Assembly (NCBI RefSeq): GCF_002807685.1
Contig: NZ_PEAX01000003.1
Location: 248,001-312,000, forward strand
Length of the DNA: 64,000 nt
Direction of reading: 5' to 3'
Source of the DNA: Neoalteromonas flava
GTDB lineage: Bacteria > Pseudomonadota > Gammaproteobacteria > Enterobacterales > Alteromonadaceae
Shown: positions 45,646-54,765 of the stretch, piece by piece
Numbering within the stretch: the first letter of the stretch is position 1
Layout of the letters: each line of letters opens with the position of its first letter
The notes under the pieces: generated by a model
The model's input: the letters and a program-made list of their open reading frames with translations, nothing else
What the model was told of the DNA's origin: nothing
The model's database searches: none
Position numbers and translations under genes: made by a program

Positions 45646-46620
45646 ATGAAAGCGATTGTTTGTAATGAATTTGGGCCGGTTGAAGACTTAGTTTATCAGG
45701 ATATTGATGATGTCTCGGTTAAAAAGGGGCATGTGGTTGTCGACGTAGAAGCCGCTGGCGTCAATTTCCCGGATGGGTTATTGGTGCAGGGATTGTATCA
45801 GATGAAGCCTGAACGCCCATTCGTGCCGGGAAACGAAGTGGCGGGAACGGTTTCTGCTATCGGTGAGGGTGTACAAGGCGTAGAGGTCGGTCAACGTGTT
45901 ATTGCATTATGTATGCTGGGTGGTTATGCGGAGAAGGTGTTGGTGCCGCAGACCCACATAATGCCATTGCCGGATGCTATCCCAAGCGAGGAGGCCGCAG
46001 CGCTAGTTACAGCCCACGCAACAGCGCATCATGCGTTGAAACAACGTGCCCAACTACAAGCCGGTGAAACCCTTGTGGTCACAGGAGCTGCTGGTGGTAC
46101 TGGTTTGGCGGCGGTGCAAATTGGTAAATTAATGGGGGCAAAAGTGATTGCCGTTTGCTCAACGGCTGAGAAATTAGCCACTGCAAAGGCCAATGGTGCA
46201 GATGTTCTGATCAATTACACTGAGCAAGATCTAAAGGAAGCCATCAAACAAGCAACTGATGGAAAAGGTGCTGACGTTGTTTATGAGTGCGTTGGTGGTG
46301 ATACTTTCCATGCTTGCAGCCGCACAATGGCATGGAATGGCCGATTACTAGTGATTGGCTTTGCCGGTGGCGAAATTCCAGAGTTCCCAGTGAATCTAGC
46401 ATTGGTTAAAGGCTACTCGGTGGTAGGCGTGTTTTGGGGGTCTTTTACCCAGCATCAGCCGCAAGATTTTGCCCAGAATATGCGCGAGCTACTGACTTGG
46501 TATGTGCAAGGAAAAGTCAAAGTTATTGTCGATGAATGCTTACCGCTGCCTGACGCCAAAGTTGCGCTGGAAAAGGTTATGGGGCGAGCCGTGCGAGGAA
46601 AGATGGTATTGAAACCCTAG
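45646..46620 (+). CDS. NADPH:quinone oxidoreductase-like, zinc-free MDR family
   Basis: A 324-residue medium-chain reductase. The Rossmann motif is VVTGAAGGTGLAAVQIGKLMGAKVIAVCS (about 142-170) and NADPH-binding Ser/Lys follow (CSTAEKL). Zinc ligands are missing, as in quinone oxidoreductases. Seen near the start: GVNFPDGLLVQGLYQMKP. It is last in the operon with the dehydrogenase and kinase and may reduce an enoyl-CoA or quinone intermediate. Stops just before a terminator. Confidence 0.9.
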   Translation: MKAIVCNEFGPVEDLVYQDIDDVSVKKGHVVVDVEAAGVNFPDGLLVQGLYQMKPERPFVPGNEVAGTVSAIGEGVQGVEVGQRVIALCMLGGYAEKVLVPQTHIMPLPDAIPSEEAAALVTAHATAHHALKQRAQLQAGETLVVTGAAGGTGLAAVQIGKLMGAKVIAVCSTAEKLATAKANGADVLINYTEQDLKEAIKQATDGKGADVVYECVGGDTFHACSRTMAWNGRLLVIGFAGGEIPEFPVNLALVKGYSVVGVFWGSFTQHQPQDFAQNMRELLTWYVQGKVKVIVDECLPLPDAKVALEKVMGRAVRGKMVLKP

Positions 46621-46627
46621 GAGCTAG

Positions 46628-46655
46628 TTGCCCTTATTCGAGGGCAATAGTTTTT
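46628..46655 (+). terminator. terminator of the fatty-acid operon 42654-46620
   Basis: TTGCCCT pairs with AGGGCAA around a six-base loop, then TAGTTTTT. Confidence 0.82.
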
Positions 46656-46666
46656 GCACAAAATAA

Positions 46667-46688
46667 AAAGCTCCTTAAAAGGAGCTTT
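46667..46688 (-). terminator. terminator of DUF3718 copy 1
   Basis: On the minus strand AAAGCTCC and GGAGCTTT form the stem, running into TTTATTTT. Confidence 0.85.
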
Positions 46689-46761
46689 CTACTGCGAACT
46701 AAGTTCGCTTACCATGTTGAAACATGGGGGTGACCGAAGTCACCAAATCTGTGGCTAGGGC

Positions 46762-47157
46762 TTAGATACGCTCTGCTAGTATTGTCGCAACTGGATTTGC
46801 TGCCAAACCTTGTTCTGTGATCCAAGCAGATAGGGTTTTACCATCCTGCTCAGGCTCGCTCAATGCGCTCTTAGGCATTTTTTTCACTAACAACTCGCCG
46901 GCTTCAACCGCGTTGTTAAGGATAGCTAAGCGGATGAGACTATTACCACCGCACGAAATGCCTGAGTAGTAGTCAGACAAACGTAAGTTGTAGTCAGACT
47001 GAACGGCTTTCATTTTCTTACGCAGTTGACCTTTGTCATCTGCTTGCACGATATTACAGATATTAGCTAGGGCTTCGTTAACGTCTGCTTGGGCAGTACC
47101 AGTGAACATAAGTGATGCAGCAGCGATAGCGATAGAAGTTTTAACTACTTTCAACAT
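46762..47157 (-). CDS. DUF3718 family exported protein, copy 1
   Basis: A 131-residue protein with a clear signal peptide (cleavage after TAQA, residue 24). The mature part of about 107 residues has two cysteines (34 and 69) that could form a disulfide, and a helix-rich stretch LIRLAILNNAVEAGELLVKKMP. Family function is unknown. GAGG lies eight bases before the ATG. It is one of four copies in this window; it differs from copy 4 only at residue 125 (Thr here, Ala there), and from copies 2 and 3 at about eight positions, all conservative. Confidence 0.9.
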   Translation of the reverse strand: MLKVVKTSIAIAAASLMFTGTAQADVNEALANICNIVQADDKGQLRKKMKAVQSDYNLRLSDYYSGISCGGNSLIRLAILNNAVEAGELLVKKMPKSALSEPEQDGKTLSAWITEQGLAANPVATILAERI

Positions 47158-47414
47158 GGTTAATTCCTCGATTTAATTTAAAGTAAATGTTTTCAACGAG
47201 AGTAATTAAAGCCCATGGCAGTCGATTAAAAAATAGTCAGCGTGATACATGGGTATATTTTTTAATACGATAGCGCATTTGAGAACAAATTCTCGGGCGA
47301 GGCGCTTTGGTAATAAATAAGCTAAATACTTTACAAAGCAATGCGTTAGAAAGCTTTGGGTAAACAGTGCTAATGTTTTAGTTGAAATCAAGAATTGAAC
47401 CAATGGAGTTCCCA

Positions 47415-47855
47415 ATGGAGCAAAATATACCTTTAAGTACAGCGAAAATAGTCGTTTCAATGGGCGCAATCTTGCTAAGTTTTGCGGTATTGGATGTATT
47501 TTGGCTGGGGTGGTACGCGCAGGAATGGTACCAAATAGAAATGGCAGGCTTAATGCGTGCCGAGGTGATTACTTGGCCTTGGGGTGTTTTTTATACGTTA
47601 TATGGGGTGGCTGTTTTTATTCTTGCTGTGTTGCCTAATCGAAGTAAATCGATAAGTTATGCTGCTCTAAATGGTGCTGTACTGGGCGCAGCTAGCTATG
47701 GTGCGTACAACCTGACGAATTACAGCATCTTGGCCAACTTTTCTCTTTTTATCGCACTTTTGGATTGGGGCTGGGGTATATTCTTAACAATGTCCAGCGC
47801 CATTGCAGGGTGGTGGGGGTTACATTTACTCACCTCACCAAACAGCAATCACTGA
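47415..47855 (+). CDS. DUF2177 family membrane protein
   Basis: A 146-residue inner-membrane protein with four predicted helices. It carries the DUF2177-like DVFWLGWYAQEWY after the first helix, and WPWGVFYTLYGVAVFILAV and WGWGIFLTMSSAIAGWWG. ATG 47415 is chosen: GGAG lies six bases upstream, and earlier in-frame starts (47403, 47382) are less likely. Function of the family is unknown. It is divergent from DUF3718 copy 1. Confidence 0.78.
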   Translation: MEQNIPLSTAKIVVSMGAILLSFAVLDVFWLGWYAQEWYQIEMAGLMRAEVITWPWGVFYTLYGVAVFILAVLPNRSKSISYAALNGAVLGAASYGAYNLTNYSILANFSLFIALLDWGWGIFLTMSSAIAGWWGLHLLTSPNSNH

Positions 47856-47857
47856 GC

Positions 47858-48049
47858 CTACTTTAGCCGGGTTAAACCAATCATAATGCATATTGCACCA
47901 CCGCCCATACCAAGCCATGCTTCAATTGGAGTATCACCACTAAATGTACGGCTTATTTCTGAACTCACTGAGTCATACACATTGTATCCCCAGACGGTAA
48001 GGCCGATGCCAACAACAATAAAGATTAACCCAATTAGCTTCTTGTCCAT
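47858..48049 (-). CDS. DUF3185 family small membrane protein
   Basis: A 63-residue protein with two helices: LIGLIFIVVGIGLTVWGYNVYDS and AWLGMGGGAICIMIGLTRL. This pattern fits DUF3185. It converges on the DUF2177 gene with two bases between stop codons. Function unknown. Confidence 0.78.
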   Translation of the reverse strand: MDKKLIGLIFIVVGIGLTVWGYNVYDSVSSEISRTFSGDTPIEAWLGMGGGAICIMIGLTRLK

Positions 48050-48321
48050 GCTTGAATCCTTTAAGTCTCTTTCATAAATAACGTTAGGTGTCTTCAGGTA
48101 AACATAAAACTGTTAGAAGATCTAACTCAAACTAAAAAAAGTGCTAGCCCAGTACATGGTGCGCTTGCAGGACATACAGGTGTAAATTGATTGTTGTGCA
48201 ACCGTACTGTGTATGCAATAAAGGCAATAACTACAGTAAATATTGGTAGGCCTGCTAGAGAGGAGGGCGTTGGAGGCCAGCGTTAACTTTGCTAGGCAGG
48301 TACGGTAAGTAGGTGATTGAA

Positions 48322-49317
48322 ATGCTAATTTCAAATATCAAAAGCAAGATACCACTGTTATTTCTACTCTTGGTATCAGTAAGTTGGGCTTTCTATTACG
48401 GCAGCAATGGTGCACTCAATGACTATGGTGCTGCAAACTTTGAATGGCTTTATTTACTCGACGTCTTGGTGGTGCTGCCGTTGCTATGCGTTTTCTGTTT
48501 TACTGATTACAAAACCGCAATGCTAAAGGCCTTAGTGCTATGTAGTGCGGCCCTCGTTATTGCCAGTTTCATCATTCCTCAGGACGCGAAAAATGTTATG
48601 TTTTATATCGATGATGGACGCTATTTTGTCATTGGGTTTCTACTACTTTTTGAGTTGATAGCGTTACTCACGGTTTATTTTGCGATTGCTATATTGCTCA
48701 AGCAGCAACATGATCCTGACCAGTCGATTGAACAAACGCTTAAAAGATATCTAGGTGACTCACCGATCGTGTCATGGTTAAGTTTTGAAACTAGGCTGTG
48801 GACTTTTGCACTGTTCGCCAGGCATATTGAACCGACAAACTATGCTGGACAAGCGTACTTTACCTACCATCGAAAAGACGGTGCGCAAAGTAATTTACTG
48901 GGCTTTATTATACTCATAGCAATCGAAATACCAGTTGTGCATCTATTATTGCACTTTTTATGGTCGCCTTTGGTAGCTACAGTAATAACAGTAATAACTT
49001 TTCTATCATTAATTTTTTTCTTTGCAGAATATCGCGCTTTGCCGAAGCGACCCATTGCAATAACTGGCTCTGAGTTGCTCATCAGAGTAGGTTTGTATCC
49101 TACTTATCGAGTGACATTAACTAATGTGCAAAGTGTGAGTATTAATCGTGAGAGGGTAGCGCGGCAGCGTCATATAAAACGCTACAATTATGCCGGCGTA
49201 CCAAACGTTGTCATCCGCTTAAAACAACCACAAGGACAAATCTCCGCTATTTATTTGGGACTTGATGACCCAAAAGCATTTAAGCAATATTTAGATCAAT
49301 CGTGTCTTAAGTATTAA
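48322..49317 (+). CDS. uncharacterised multi-pass membrane protein
   Basis: A 331-residue protein not recognised. About six membrane helices lie in the first 245 residues, and the last 85 residues form a soluble, basic domain (RPIAITGSELLIRVGLYPTYRVTLTNVQSV, then RERVARQRHIKRY) that reads like a PH-type bacterial domain; that likeness is tentative. ATG 48322 is chosen with AGGTGA five bases upstream; the GTG at 48313 is an alternative. It lies alone between two repeat-linked genes. Confidence 0.72.
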   Translation: MLISNIKSKIPLLFLLLVSVSWAFYYGSNGALNDYGAANFEWLYLLDVLVVLPLLCVFCFTDYKTAMLKALVLCSAALVIASFIIPQDAKNVMFYIDDGRYFVIGFLLLFELIALLTVYFAIAILLKQQHDPDQSIEQTLKRYLGDSPIVSWLSFETRLWTFALFARHIEPTNYAGQAYFTYHRKDGAQSNLLGFIILIAIEIPVVHLLLHFLWSPLVATVITVITFLSLIFFFAEYRALPKRPIAITGSELLIRVGLYPTYRVTLTNVQSVSINRERVARQRHIKRYNYAGVPNVVIRLKQPQGQISAIYLGLDDPKAFKQYLDQSCLKY

Positions 49318-49344
49318 CCATCTTGCTGGTCTTGATGCAAAGAC

Positions 49345-49368
49345 AAAAGGCTCCCGAAGGAGCCTTTT
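49345..49368 (-). terminator. terminator of DUF3718 copy 2
   Basis: AAAAGGCTCC and GGAGCCTTTT around a four-base loop; works in minus direction with TTTTGTC after the stem. Confidence 0.88.
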
Positions 49369-49441
49369 GAGGAAGCAGATTGCTCTGCCGACCATGTTGA
49401 AACATGGAGGTGACCGAGGTCACCGAAACTGTGGTTAGGGC

Positions 49442-49837
49442 TTAGATACGCTCTGCTAACACTGCTGCAACTGGGTTACCTGCAAGACCTTGCTCGGTGA
49501 CCCATGCAGTCAAGGTTTTACCGTCTTGCTCAGGCTCGCTTAATGCACTCTTAGGCATTTTTTTCACTAACAACTCACCGGCTTCAACCGCGTTGTTAAG
49601 GATAGCGGTACGGATAAGGCTGTTACCGCCACAGGTGATACCTGAGTAATAATCAGACAAACGTAAGTTATAGTCAGACTGAACCGCTTTCATTTTCTTA
49701 CGCAGTTGACCTTTGTCATCTGCTTGCACGATGTTACAGATATTAGCTAGGGCTTCGTTAACGTCTGCTTGAGCAGTACCAGAGAACATAAGTGATGCAG
49801 CAGCGATAGCGATAGAAGTTTTAACTACTTTCAACAT
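49442..49837 (-). CDS. DUF3718 family exported protein, copy 2
   Basis: A 131-residue protein identical in sequence to copy 3. Relative to copies 1 and 4 it has Ser 19, Thr 68, Thr 77, Thr 110, Val 113, Gly 120 and Val 126. Signal peptide and cysteines 34 and 69 are as in the other copies. An open frame extends upstream to 49876 but the conserved ribosome site and the other copies set the start at ATG 49837. Confidence 0.9.
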   Translation of the reverse strand: MLKVVKTSIAIAAASLMFSGTAQADVNEALANICNIVQADDKGQLRKKMKAVQSDYNLRLSDYYSGITCGGNSLIRTAILNNAVEAGELLVKKMPKSALSEPEQDGKTLTAWVTEQGLAGNPVAAVLAERI

Positions 49838-50090
49838 GGTTAATTCCTCGAATTGATTTGAAGTAAATGTTTTCAACGAGAGTAATTAAAGCCCATGGCA
49901 GTCGATTAAAAAACAGTCAGTGCGATACATGGGTATTTTTTCTAATACTTATAGCGTGCCTTGTTTTGCTTCGCCTCAAATAACTGGACTTGGGTTTTAC
50001 ATTGCATAAGCCATAGCGAGAATATATTCTAGTTGCTATATAGCAATACTGTTCACCCCAATAAGAACAACTACAAATCATGGGAAAATA

Positions 50091-53000
50091 ATGAGGCGTC
50101 CTCCGCATTTTTTGCATTACTTTTGTTGCGTTATTGCCTGCCTATTCTCGCCATTAACAACGGCCACACAGCAATTTTTTGAACACCCAGTTTATTACTC
50201 CCCGTTGCAAAATTTAGTCGGCGTCGATGGTGATATTGTTGCAATTGCCGAAGATCGACAGGGGTTTATTTGGTTTGTCTCAGGCAACGGATTGTGGCGC
50301 TGGGATTCGCATATTCTGGTCAGGGCAACATTCGCCGACGTATCCACAGGAGGCGTAAGTCCGGATATACAAACATTAGCAACCGATAGTACCGGTACTA
50401 TTTGGGTTGGAACGAGTCGAGGTTTGTATACGCTCAACACCGACAGTCGACAATTAAATGCGGTAGAAAACGCAGAAGTAGCAACCCTGTCAGTGCAGGA
50501 AGTGAGTGTGTCTTCGTTGACAGATAGCGCTGTATTTTTCGCTTCAGATCGAAATCTTTTTCGCTTCAACACCGCGACAAATATGTTGGAATCGTTAATT
50601 TTACCCTATGACGCCAGGATCCATGCATTACTTATCCACGGCAATAAATTATGGATAGGTACTGGCCGTGGCTTATTGTTTATGGAGGTTGGTAAGACTG
50701 ATATTCAACCGGCTCCTGTTGCCGAATTCCCCGAAAATACCCGAGTCAGTGCATTGACGATTACGCCGAATGGACAGCTATTTGTTGGCACTGCAAACAA
50801 AGGATTATTTACACCACAAGGTGAACAAGGTTTTGTCTCGATCACTTTACTGAACAACGAACCTAACCCCTGGATCTATTCATTGACCGCGGTAAATGAT
50901 ACGGCTTTGCTGCTAGGTACTTTTGGTAAGGGCCTTTTGGAACTGAATTTAGCAACGAATGAAGTCCAGAATTCTCGAGCAAATCCTTTACATCCATCGG
51001 GTTTAGCAAATGATAATGTCTGGGCTCTATTGACCGATTCGCGCGGGATCGTATGGATGGGGGTTAATACTGACTTACAGTTCTATGATATTGGGAATCA
51101 GGCGGTTAAACGCATACTGGGTAATCTGCAGTCAGGTAAAGGACTCATTCAACGCAGTGTACACTCTGTTCGCGAGGTGGCAGACGATTTGATTGTTGGT
51201 ACCGGTAGTCAAGGGCTCGAAAAGCTCGATCCGGAAACTGGACAAAGTGAGATTTTTTGGACAGGCGATGCTGATCCCGTTGAAACCTTATTTGCCACGA
51301 AAAATGGAAAGTTGTTTGCGTCGAGTAACTTCTCTTCAGTCCTTGTCGACCCAAAATCTGGAGACGCCCAACCTATTGAATTGCCCGGGCGTCCGGTCGC
51401 CAAATACTCTAGCGCTTATGCTCAAACTGGCGCGATTGAGTGGGTGGGTGGTACCGATGGATTATGGGCTTACGACAGGACTAATCAAAGGGCACAAAAT
51501 GTGTTTGCAGATGCAGAGCATGACCGCCGCGTTGCATCCTTATTAGCAACACCCTCGCAGCTTTGGATTGGTACATGGCGAGGCTTATATGTAATTGCTG
51601 AACCCGCGTCAGAAGCTCCAGAAGTAAAGCCAGCACCAGAGGCAACAGAACTATTGCAAGAGCAGTTTATTGCCATGCTGTACCGCGATAGCCGAGCGCA
51701 AATCTGGGCGGCTACAAGCAACGCAGGATTATTCGTATATAGCGAGGGAGCAGGCTGGCGGCAGATAAATATTAGCCCAGAACAGCCTGGTGGCCGGGTC
51801 GAAGCAATTGCTGGAGAAGCGAATGGAAGAGTGTTTGTTAGTACTTCTAAAAGTATTGTCGCAGTTGACATCGTCACTTTAGGTATTCATGCGGTAGTCA
51901 ATGAATCAATCGCAATTAACCGCCCGTTTCGACGTGGAGCCGCGACCCAATTGCCAAATGAAGTGATGGTTTTTGGTGGTTCTAATGGATTAACGTTGAT
52001 CGATACTACTAAGATAAAATCCGACCCAATCAATACCAGTCTCTTACTAACTAACGTGAGTGTAACGACATCTGAAGATCGTATATTGTCACCTTCGTTA
52101 ACAGCTAAACAGCTTAAGTTTCCAGCATTAAATAAACGCTTTTCCTTTGAATTTACAGTGCTCGATTATATTGGGTCGAATAATGTACTTTATCGTTATC
52201 GCTTGAAAGAGCACGATGACAGCTGGTCGTATACCGATTCTGACCATCGAATCGCAACGTTTACCCAGCTCAGCCCAGGTAACTACACACTGCAGATTGA
52301 ATATTCTTATGATGGTGAGACTTGGCAGGCAAATGCTTTCTCACGCAATATTCTAATTCCTCCAGCGTGGTATCAAACCTGGTTTGCTAACCTTATGTTT
52401 GGACTTTTGTTAGGGTTTGTTTTGTATAGCGTACACAAGTTGCGGGTAAGGAAACTACGGCGTCAACAAAGTGTGTTAGAGGACCGTGTATCAGCCCGCA
52501 CCGCTGAACTGGTAGCTGCCAACAAGACATTAAATCAACAGGCTGAAGCTTTGCGTGAGGCCAGCATGACTGACGCGCTAACGGGATTACATAATCGCCG
52601 CTATTTAGCGCAAAACATTGAACGCGATATGGCTAAACTCAATCGCTACTATGCAGAATGTGAAAAAAGCGCTATACCGCCGGATTATGCTAATGACGTG
52701 ATCTTCTTTCTGATCGACATCGATCATTTTAAGGCGATTAACGACACCTATGGTCATCAAGTCGGAGACCAAGTGTTAGTAGAAACCAGTCGACGCTTGC
52801 AGCAGGTTTTTCGTGAAATTGACTATCTGATCCGCTGGGGTGGAGAAGAGTTTTTAGTTGTTGTACATAACACGCCGCGTCAGGAAGGTGAGGTGTTGGC
52901 TGAACGTGTCATGGACGCGATAGGGGGTAATCATTACCACATAAAGGATGATGAAACCAAGCAGGTTACCTGCTCGATAGGCTTTACTGCTTATCCATTA

Positions 53001-53234
53001 AGTATGGCTAAAGTGAATGCTTTAAGTTGGGAAGCAACCATCGGAATTGCTGATATGGCCTTGTACGCGGCGAAAAATAATAACCGAGATACGTGGATTG
53101 GTATCACTGAGATAAACCATACTCCGGTCGAAGAAGCGATCACTAAAATCGAAAGAGACACCGCTTTTGCATTTGAATATGCGAACGTCAGTGCACGCAG
53201 AGGTAAAAATAAATCAACCAGTAATTCACAATAG
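50091..53234 (+). CDS. hybrid periplasmic beta-propeller sensor diguanylate cyclase
   Basis: A 1047-residue protein. A signal segment at the start is followed by about 600 residues of Reg_prop-type repeats (each like GFIWFVSGNGLWRWD, TIWVGTSRGLYTL, LWIGTWRGLYVI) that should form two propellers in the periplasm, then a Y_Y_Y domain (about 690-755), one membrane helix (about 755-780), a coiled coil and a GGDEF domain. The active site GGEEF is near 917 and the inhibition site REID (RxxD) lies five residues before, both intact. The layout matches hybrid sensors for polysaccharide or other outer signals, with a cyclase as output. Confidence 0.92.
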   Translation: MRRPPHFLHYFCCVIACLFSPLTTATQQFFEHPVYYSPLQNLVGVDGDIVAIAEDRQGFIWFVSGNGLWRWDSHILVRATFADVSTGGVSPDIQTLATDSTGTIWVGTSRGLYTLNTDSRQLNAVENAEVATLSVQEVSVSSLTDSAVFFASDRNLFRFNTATNMLESLILPYDARIHALLIHGNKLWIGTGRGLLFMEVGKTDIQPAPVAEFPENTRVSALTITPNGQLFVGTANKGLFTPQGEQGFVSITLLNNEPNPWIYSLTAVNDTALLLGTFGKGLLELNLATNEVQNSRANPLHPSGLANDNVWALLTDSRGIVWMGVNTDLQFYDIGNQAVKRILGNLQSGKGLIQRSVHSVREVADDLIVGTGSQGLEKLDPETGQSEIFWTGDADPVETLFATKNGKLFASSNFSSVLVDPKSGDAQPIELPGRPVAKYSSAYAQTGAIEWVGGTDGLWAYDRTNQRAQNVFADAEHDRRVASLLATPSQLWIGTWRGLYVIAEPASEAPEVKPAPEATELLQEQFIAMLYRDSRAQIWAATSNAGLFVYSEGAGWRQINISPEQPGGRVEAIAGEANGRVFVSTSKSIVAVDIVTLGIHAVVNESIAINRPFRRGAATQLPNEVMVFGGSNGLTLIDTTKIKSDPINTSLLLTNVSVTTSEDRILSPSLTAKQLKFPALNKRFSFEFTVLDYIGSNNVLYRYRLKEHDDSWSYTDSDHRIATFTQLSPGNYTLQIEYSYDGETWQANAFSRNILIPPAWYQTWFANLMFGLLLGFVLYSVHKLRVRKLRRQQSVLEDRVSARTAELVAANKTLNQQAEALREASMTDALTGLHNRRYLAQNIERDMAKLNRYYAECEKSAIPPDYANDVIFFLIDIDHFKAINDTYGHQVGDQVLVETSRRLQQVFREIDYLIRWGGEEFLVVVHNTPRQEGEVLAERVMDAIGGNHYHIKDDETKQVTCSIGFTAYPLSMAKVNALSWEATIGIADMALYAAKNNNRDTWIGITEINHTPVEEAITKIERDTAFAFEYANVSARRGKNKSTSNSQ

Positions 53235-53309
53235 TCATTCGGACAAAACGAGATGGTTTAAATAGTTCGCGTCTATTGAGTGAGGCTTGGGATTTATGTT
53301 GGCACAAGC

Positions 53310-53333
53310 AAAAGGCTCCCGAAGGAGCCTTTT
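53310..53333 (-). terminator. terminator of DUF3718 copy 3
   Basis: AAAAGGCTCC and GGAGCCTTTT around a four-base loop, T run on the minus strand. Confidence 0.88.
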
Positions 53334-53406
53334 GAGGAAGCAGATTGCTCTGCCGACCATGTTGAAACATGGAGGTGACCGAGGTCACCGAATCTGTGGT
53401 TAGGGC

Positions 53407-53802
53407 TTAGATACGCTCTGCTAACACTGCTGCAACTGGGTTACCTGCAAGACCTTGCTCGGTGACCCATGCAGTCAAGGTTTTACCGTCTTGCTCAGGC
53501 TCGCTTAATGCACTCTTAGGCATTTTTTTCACTAACAACTCACCGGCTTCAACCGCGTTGTTAAGGATAGCGGTACGGATAAGGCTGTTACCGCCACAGG
53601 TGATACCTGAGTAATAATCAGACAAACGTAAGTTATAGTCAGACTGAACCGCTTTCATTTTCTTACGCAGTTGACCTTTGTCGTCTGCTTGTACGATGTT
53701 ACAGATATTAGCTAGGGCTTCGTTAACGTCTGCTTGAGCAGTACCAGAGAACATAAGTGATGCAGCAGCGATAGCGATAGAAGTTTTAACTACTTTCAAC
53801 AT
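53407..53802 (-). CDS. DUF3718 family exported protein, copy 3
   Basis: A 131-residue protein identical to copy 2. It has the signal peptide (residues 1-24) and cysteines 34 and 69 of the family. The identical protein with near-identical flanks at a different site points to recent duplication or to gene conversion. Confidence 0.9.
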   Translation of the reverse strand: MLKVVKTSIAIAAASLMFSGTAQADVNEALANICNIVQADDKGQLRKKMKAVQSDYNLRLSDYYSGITCGGNSLIRTAILNNAVEAGELLVKKMPKSALSEPEQDGKTLTAWVTEQGLAGNPVAAVLAERI

Positions 53803-53974
53803 GGTTAATTCCTCGATTTAATTTGAAGTAAATGTTTTCAACGAGAGTAATTAAAGCCCATGGCAGTCGATTAAAAAACAGTCGGTGCGATACATAGGTA
53901 TATTTTTTAATACACCTACGTATCGAGTGAATTTAACCCCAGAAGGTTACTGTGGTCATTTTGGTTGGGGGTTG

Positions 53975-54742
53975 CTACCAGGCCGAGACTCCCCCATCTA
54001 TGGCAATGGTTTGACCATTCATATAAGTGTTGCCGGGTGACAGCATGAGTACCATAACATTCACCATCTCCTGTGGTTCACCCAGGCGTTTCATCGGAGA
54101 CCCCATCGCCATGCGAGCGCGATCTTGCTCGGTATTAAAACCGTCAACATTGAGAATATTGGTCGGACTAAAAAACGGGCACACGGCATTGACTTGAATA
54201 TTTTTACGGCCATATTCAATGGCTGCGGTGCGCGTTAACCCTGCTACGGCATGTTTGGCAGCTACGTAGGCCCCGCCTTTAGGTGCGCCGCCTATACCCG
54301 CCATCGAACTTAAGTTCAGAATATGCCCAGAGCCAGCTTTGAGCATGGCTGGAATTTGATACTTCATACCAAACATGACGCCTTTTACGTTAACGTCCAT
54401 TTGTTTATCAAATACTGCCTCGGTTAATTCGTGTATAGCTGCGGGTGCGTGTGCAATCCCTGCATTATTAATTGCATAATGCAGCGCACCAAAACGTGAG
54501 GTAGCGGCTTCGACTAAAGCTGCACAATCACTCTCCTTGGCAACATCATTCACCATGGCGACAACGCGATTGTCATCAATGTTAAGCGACGCGACGGTCT
54601 CTTGTAATCCGGCTTCATCAATATCGCCGAGCACTAAATTGGCACCGCGAGCCGCAAATGCTTGCGCTAATAGTCGCCCAAAACCACTGGCTGCACCGGT
54701 GATCAAAATTGTTTTTGCAGAAAAATTAAGTAAAGGATCCAT
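53975..54742 (-). CDS. short-chain dehydrogenase/reductase
   Basis: A 255-residue NAD(P)-dependent enzyme. Cofactor motif GAASGFG (about residues 16-22) with Asp in LVLGDID favouring NAD, NNAGIAHAP, catalytic Ser in LNLSSMAG, and YVAAK (Tyr and Lys). The ending has GQTIAIDGG. It lies 23 bases after the haloalkane dehalogenase gene on the same strand, so it may oxidise the alcohol that enzyme releases; this is inference. Confidence 0.93.
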   Translation of the reverse strand: MDPLLNFSAKTILITGAASGFGRLLAQAFAARGANLVLGDIDEAGLQETVASLNIDDNRVVAMVNDVAKESDCAALVEAATSRFGALHYAINNAGIAHAPAAIHELTEAVFDKQMDVNVKGVMFGMKYQIPAMLKAGSGHILNLSSMAGIGGAPKGGAYVAAKHAVAGLTRTAAIEYGRKNIQVNAVCPFFSPTNILNVDGFNTEQDRARMAMGSPMKRLGEPQEMVNVMVLMLSPGNTYMNGQTIAIDGGVSAW

Positions 54743-54765
54743 AACAGTACTCTGGTTAAATTAGA

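Larger units (their letters stand above)
46667..47268 (-). repeat. DUF3718 repeat unit, copy 1
   Basis: About 602 bp. Contains (in transcript order) a conserved leader of about 110 bp, the DUF3718 gene and a 3' UTR with four hairpins. On the minus strand these are GGTGAC-TTCG-GTCACC, CCATGTT-TC-AACATGG, GCGAAC-TTA-GTTCGC and the terminator at 46667-46688. The gene-side part matches copy 4; the third hairpin differs from all others in sequence but keeps a 6-bp stem. Confidence 0.9.
49345..49948 (-). repeat. DUF3718 repeat unit, copy 2
   Basis: About 604 bp with the same layout as copy 1. The 3' hairpins on the minus strand are GGTGAC-CTCG-GTCACC, CCATGTT-TC-AACATGG, GCAGA-GCAA-TCTGC and terminator GGCTCC-TTCG-GGAGCC. 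Very close to copy 3 over its whole length. Confidence 0.92.
53310..53913 (-). repeat. DUF3718 repeat unit, copy 3
   Basis: About 604 bp, nearly the same as copy 2, including the GCAGA-GCAA-TCTGC hairpin and the TTCG-loop terminator. Among the few base changes seen are two in the codons near 53682-53692 and two in the leader next to the ribosome site. Confidence 0.92.

Noticed and set aside
48083-48089. GTTAGGT as an attC R' box
   Set aside because: No R'' partner and no inner palindrome within 150 bp upstream; a chance match.
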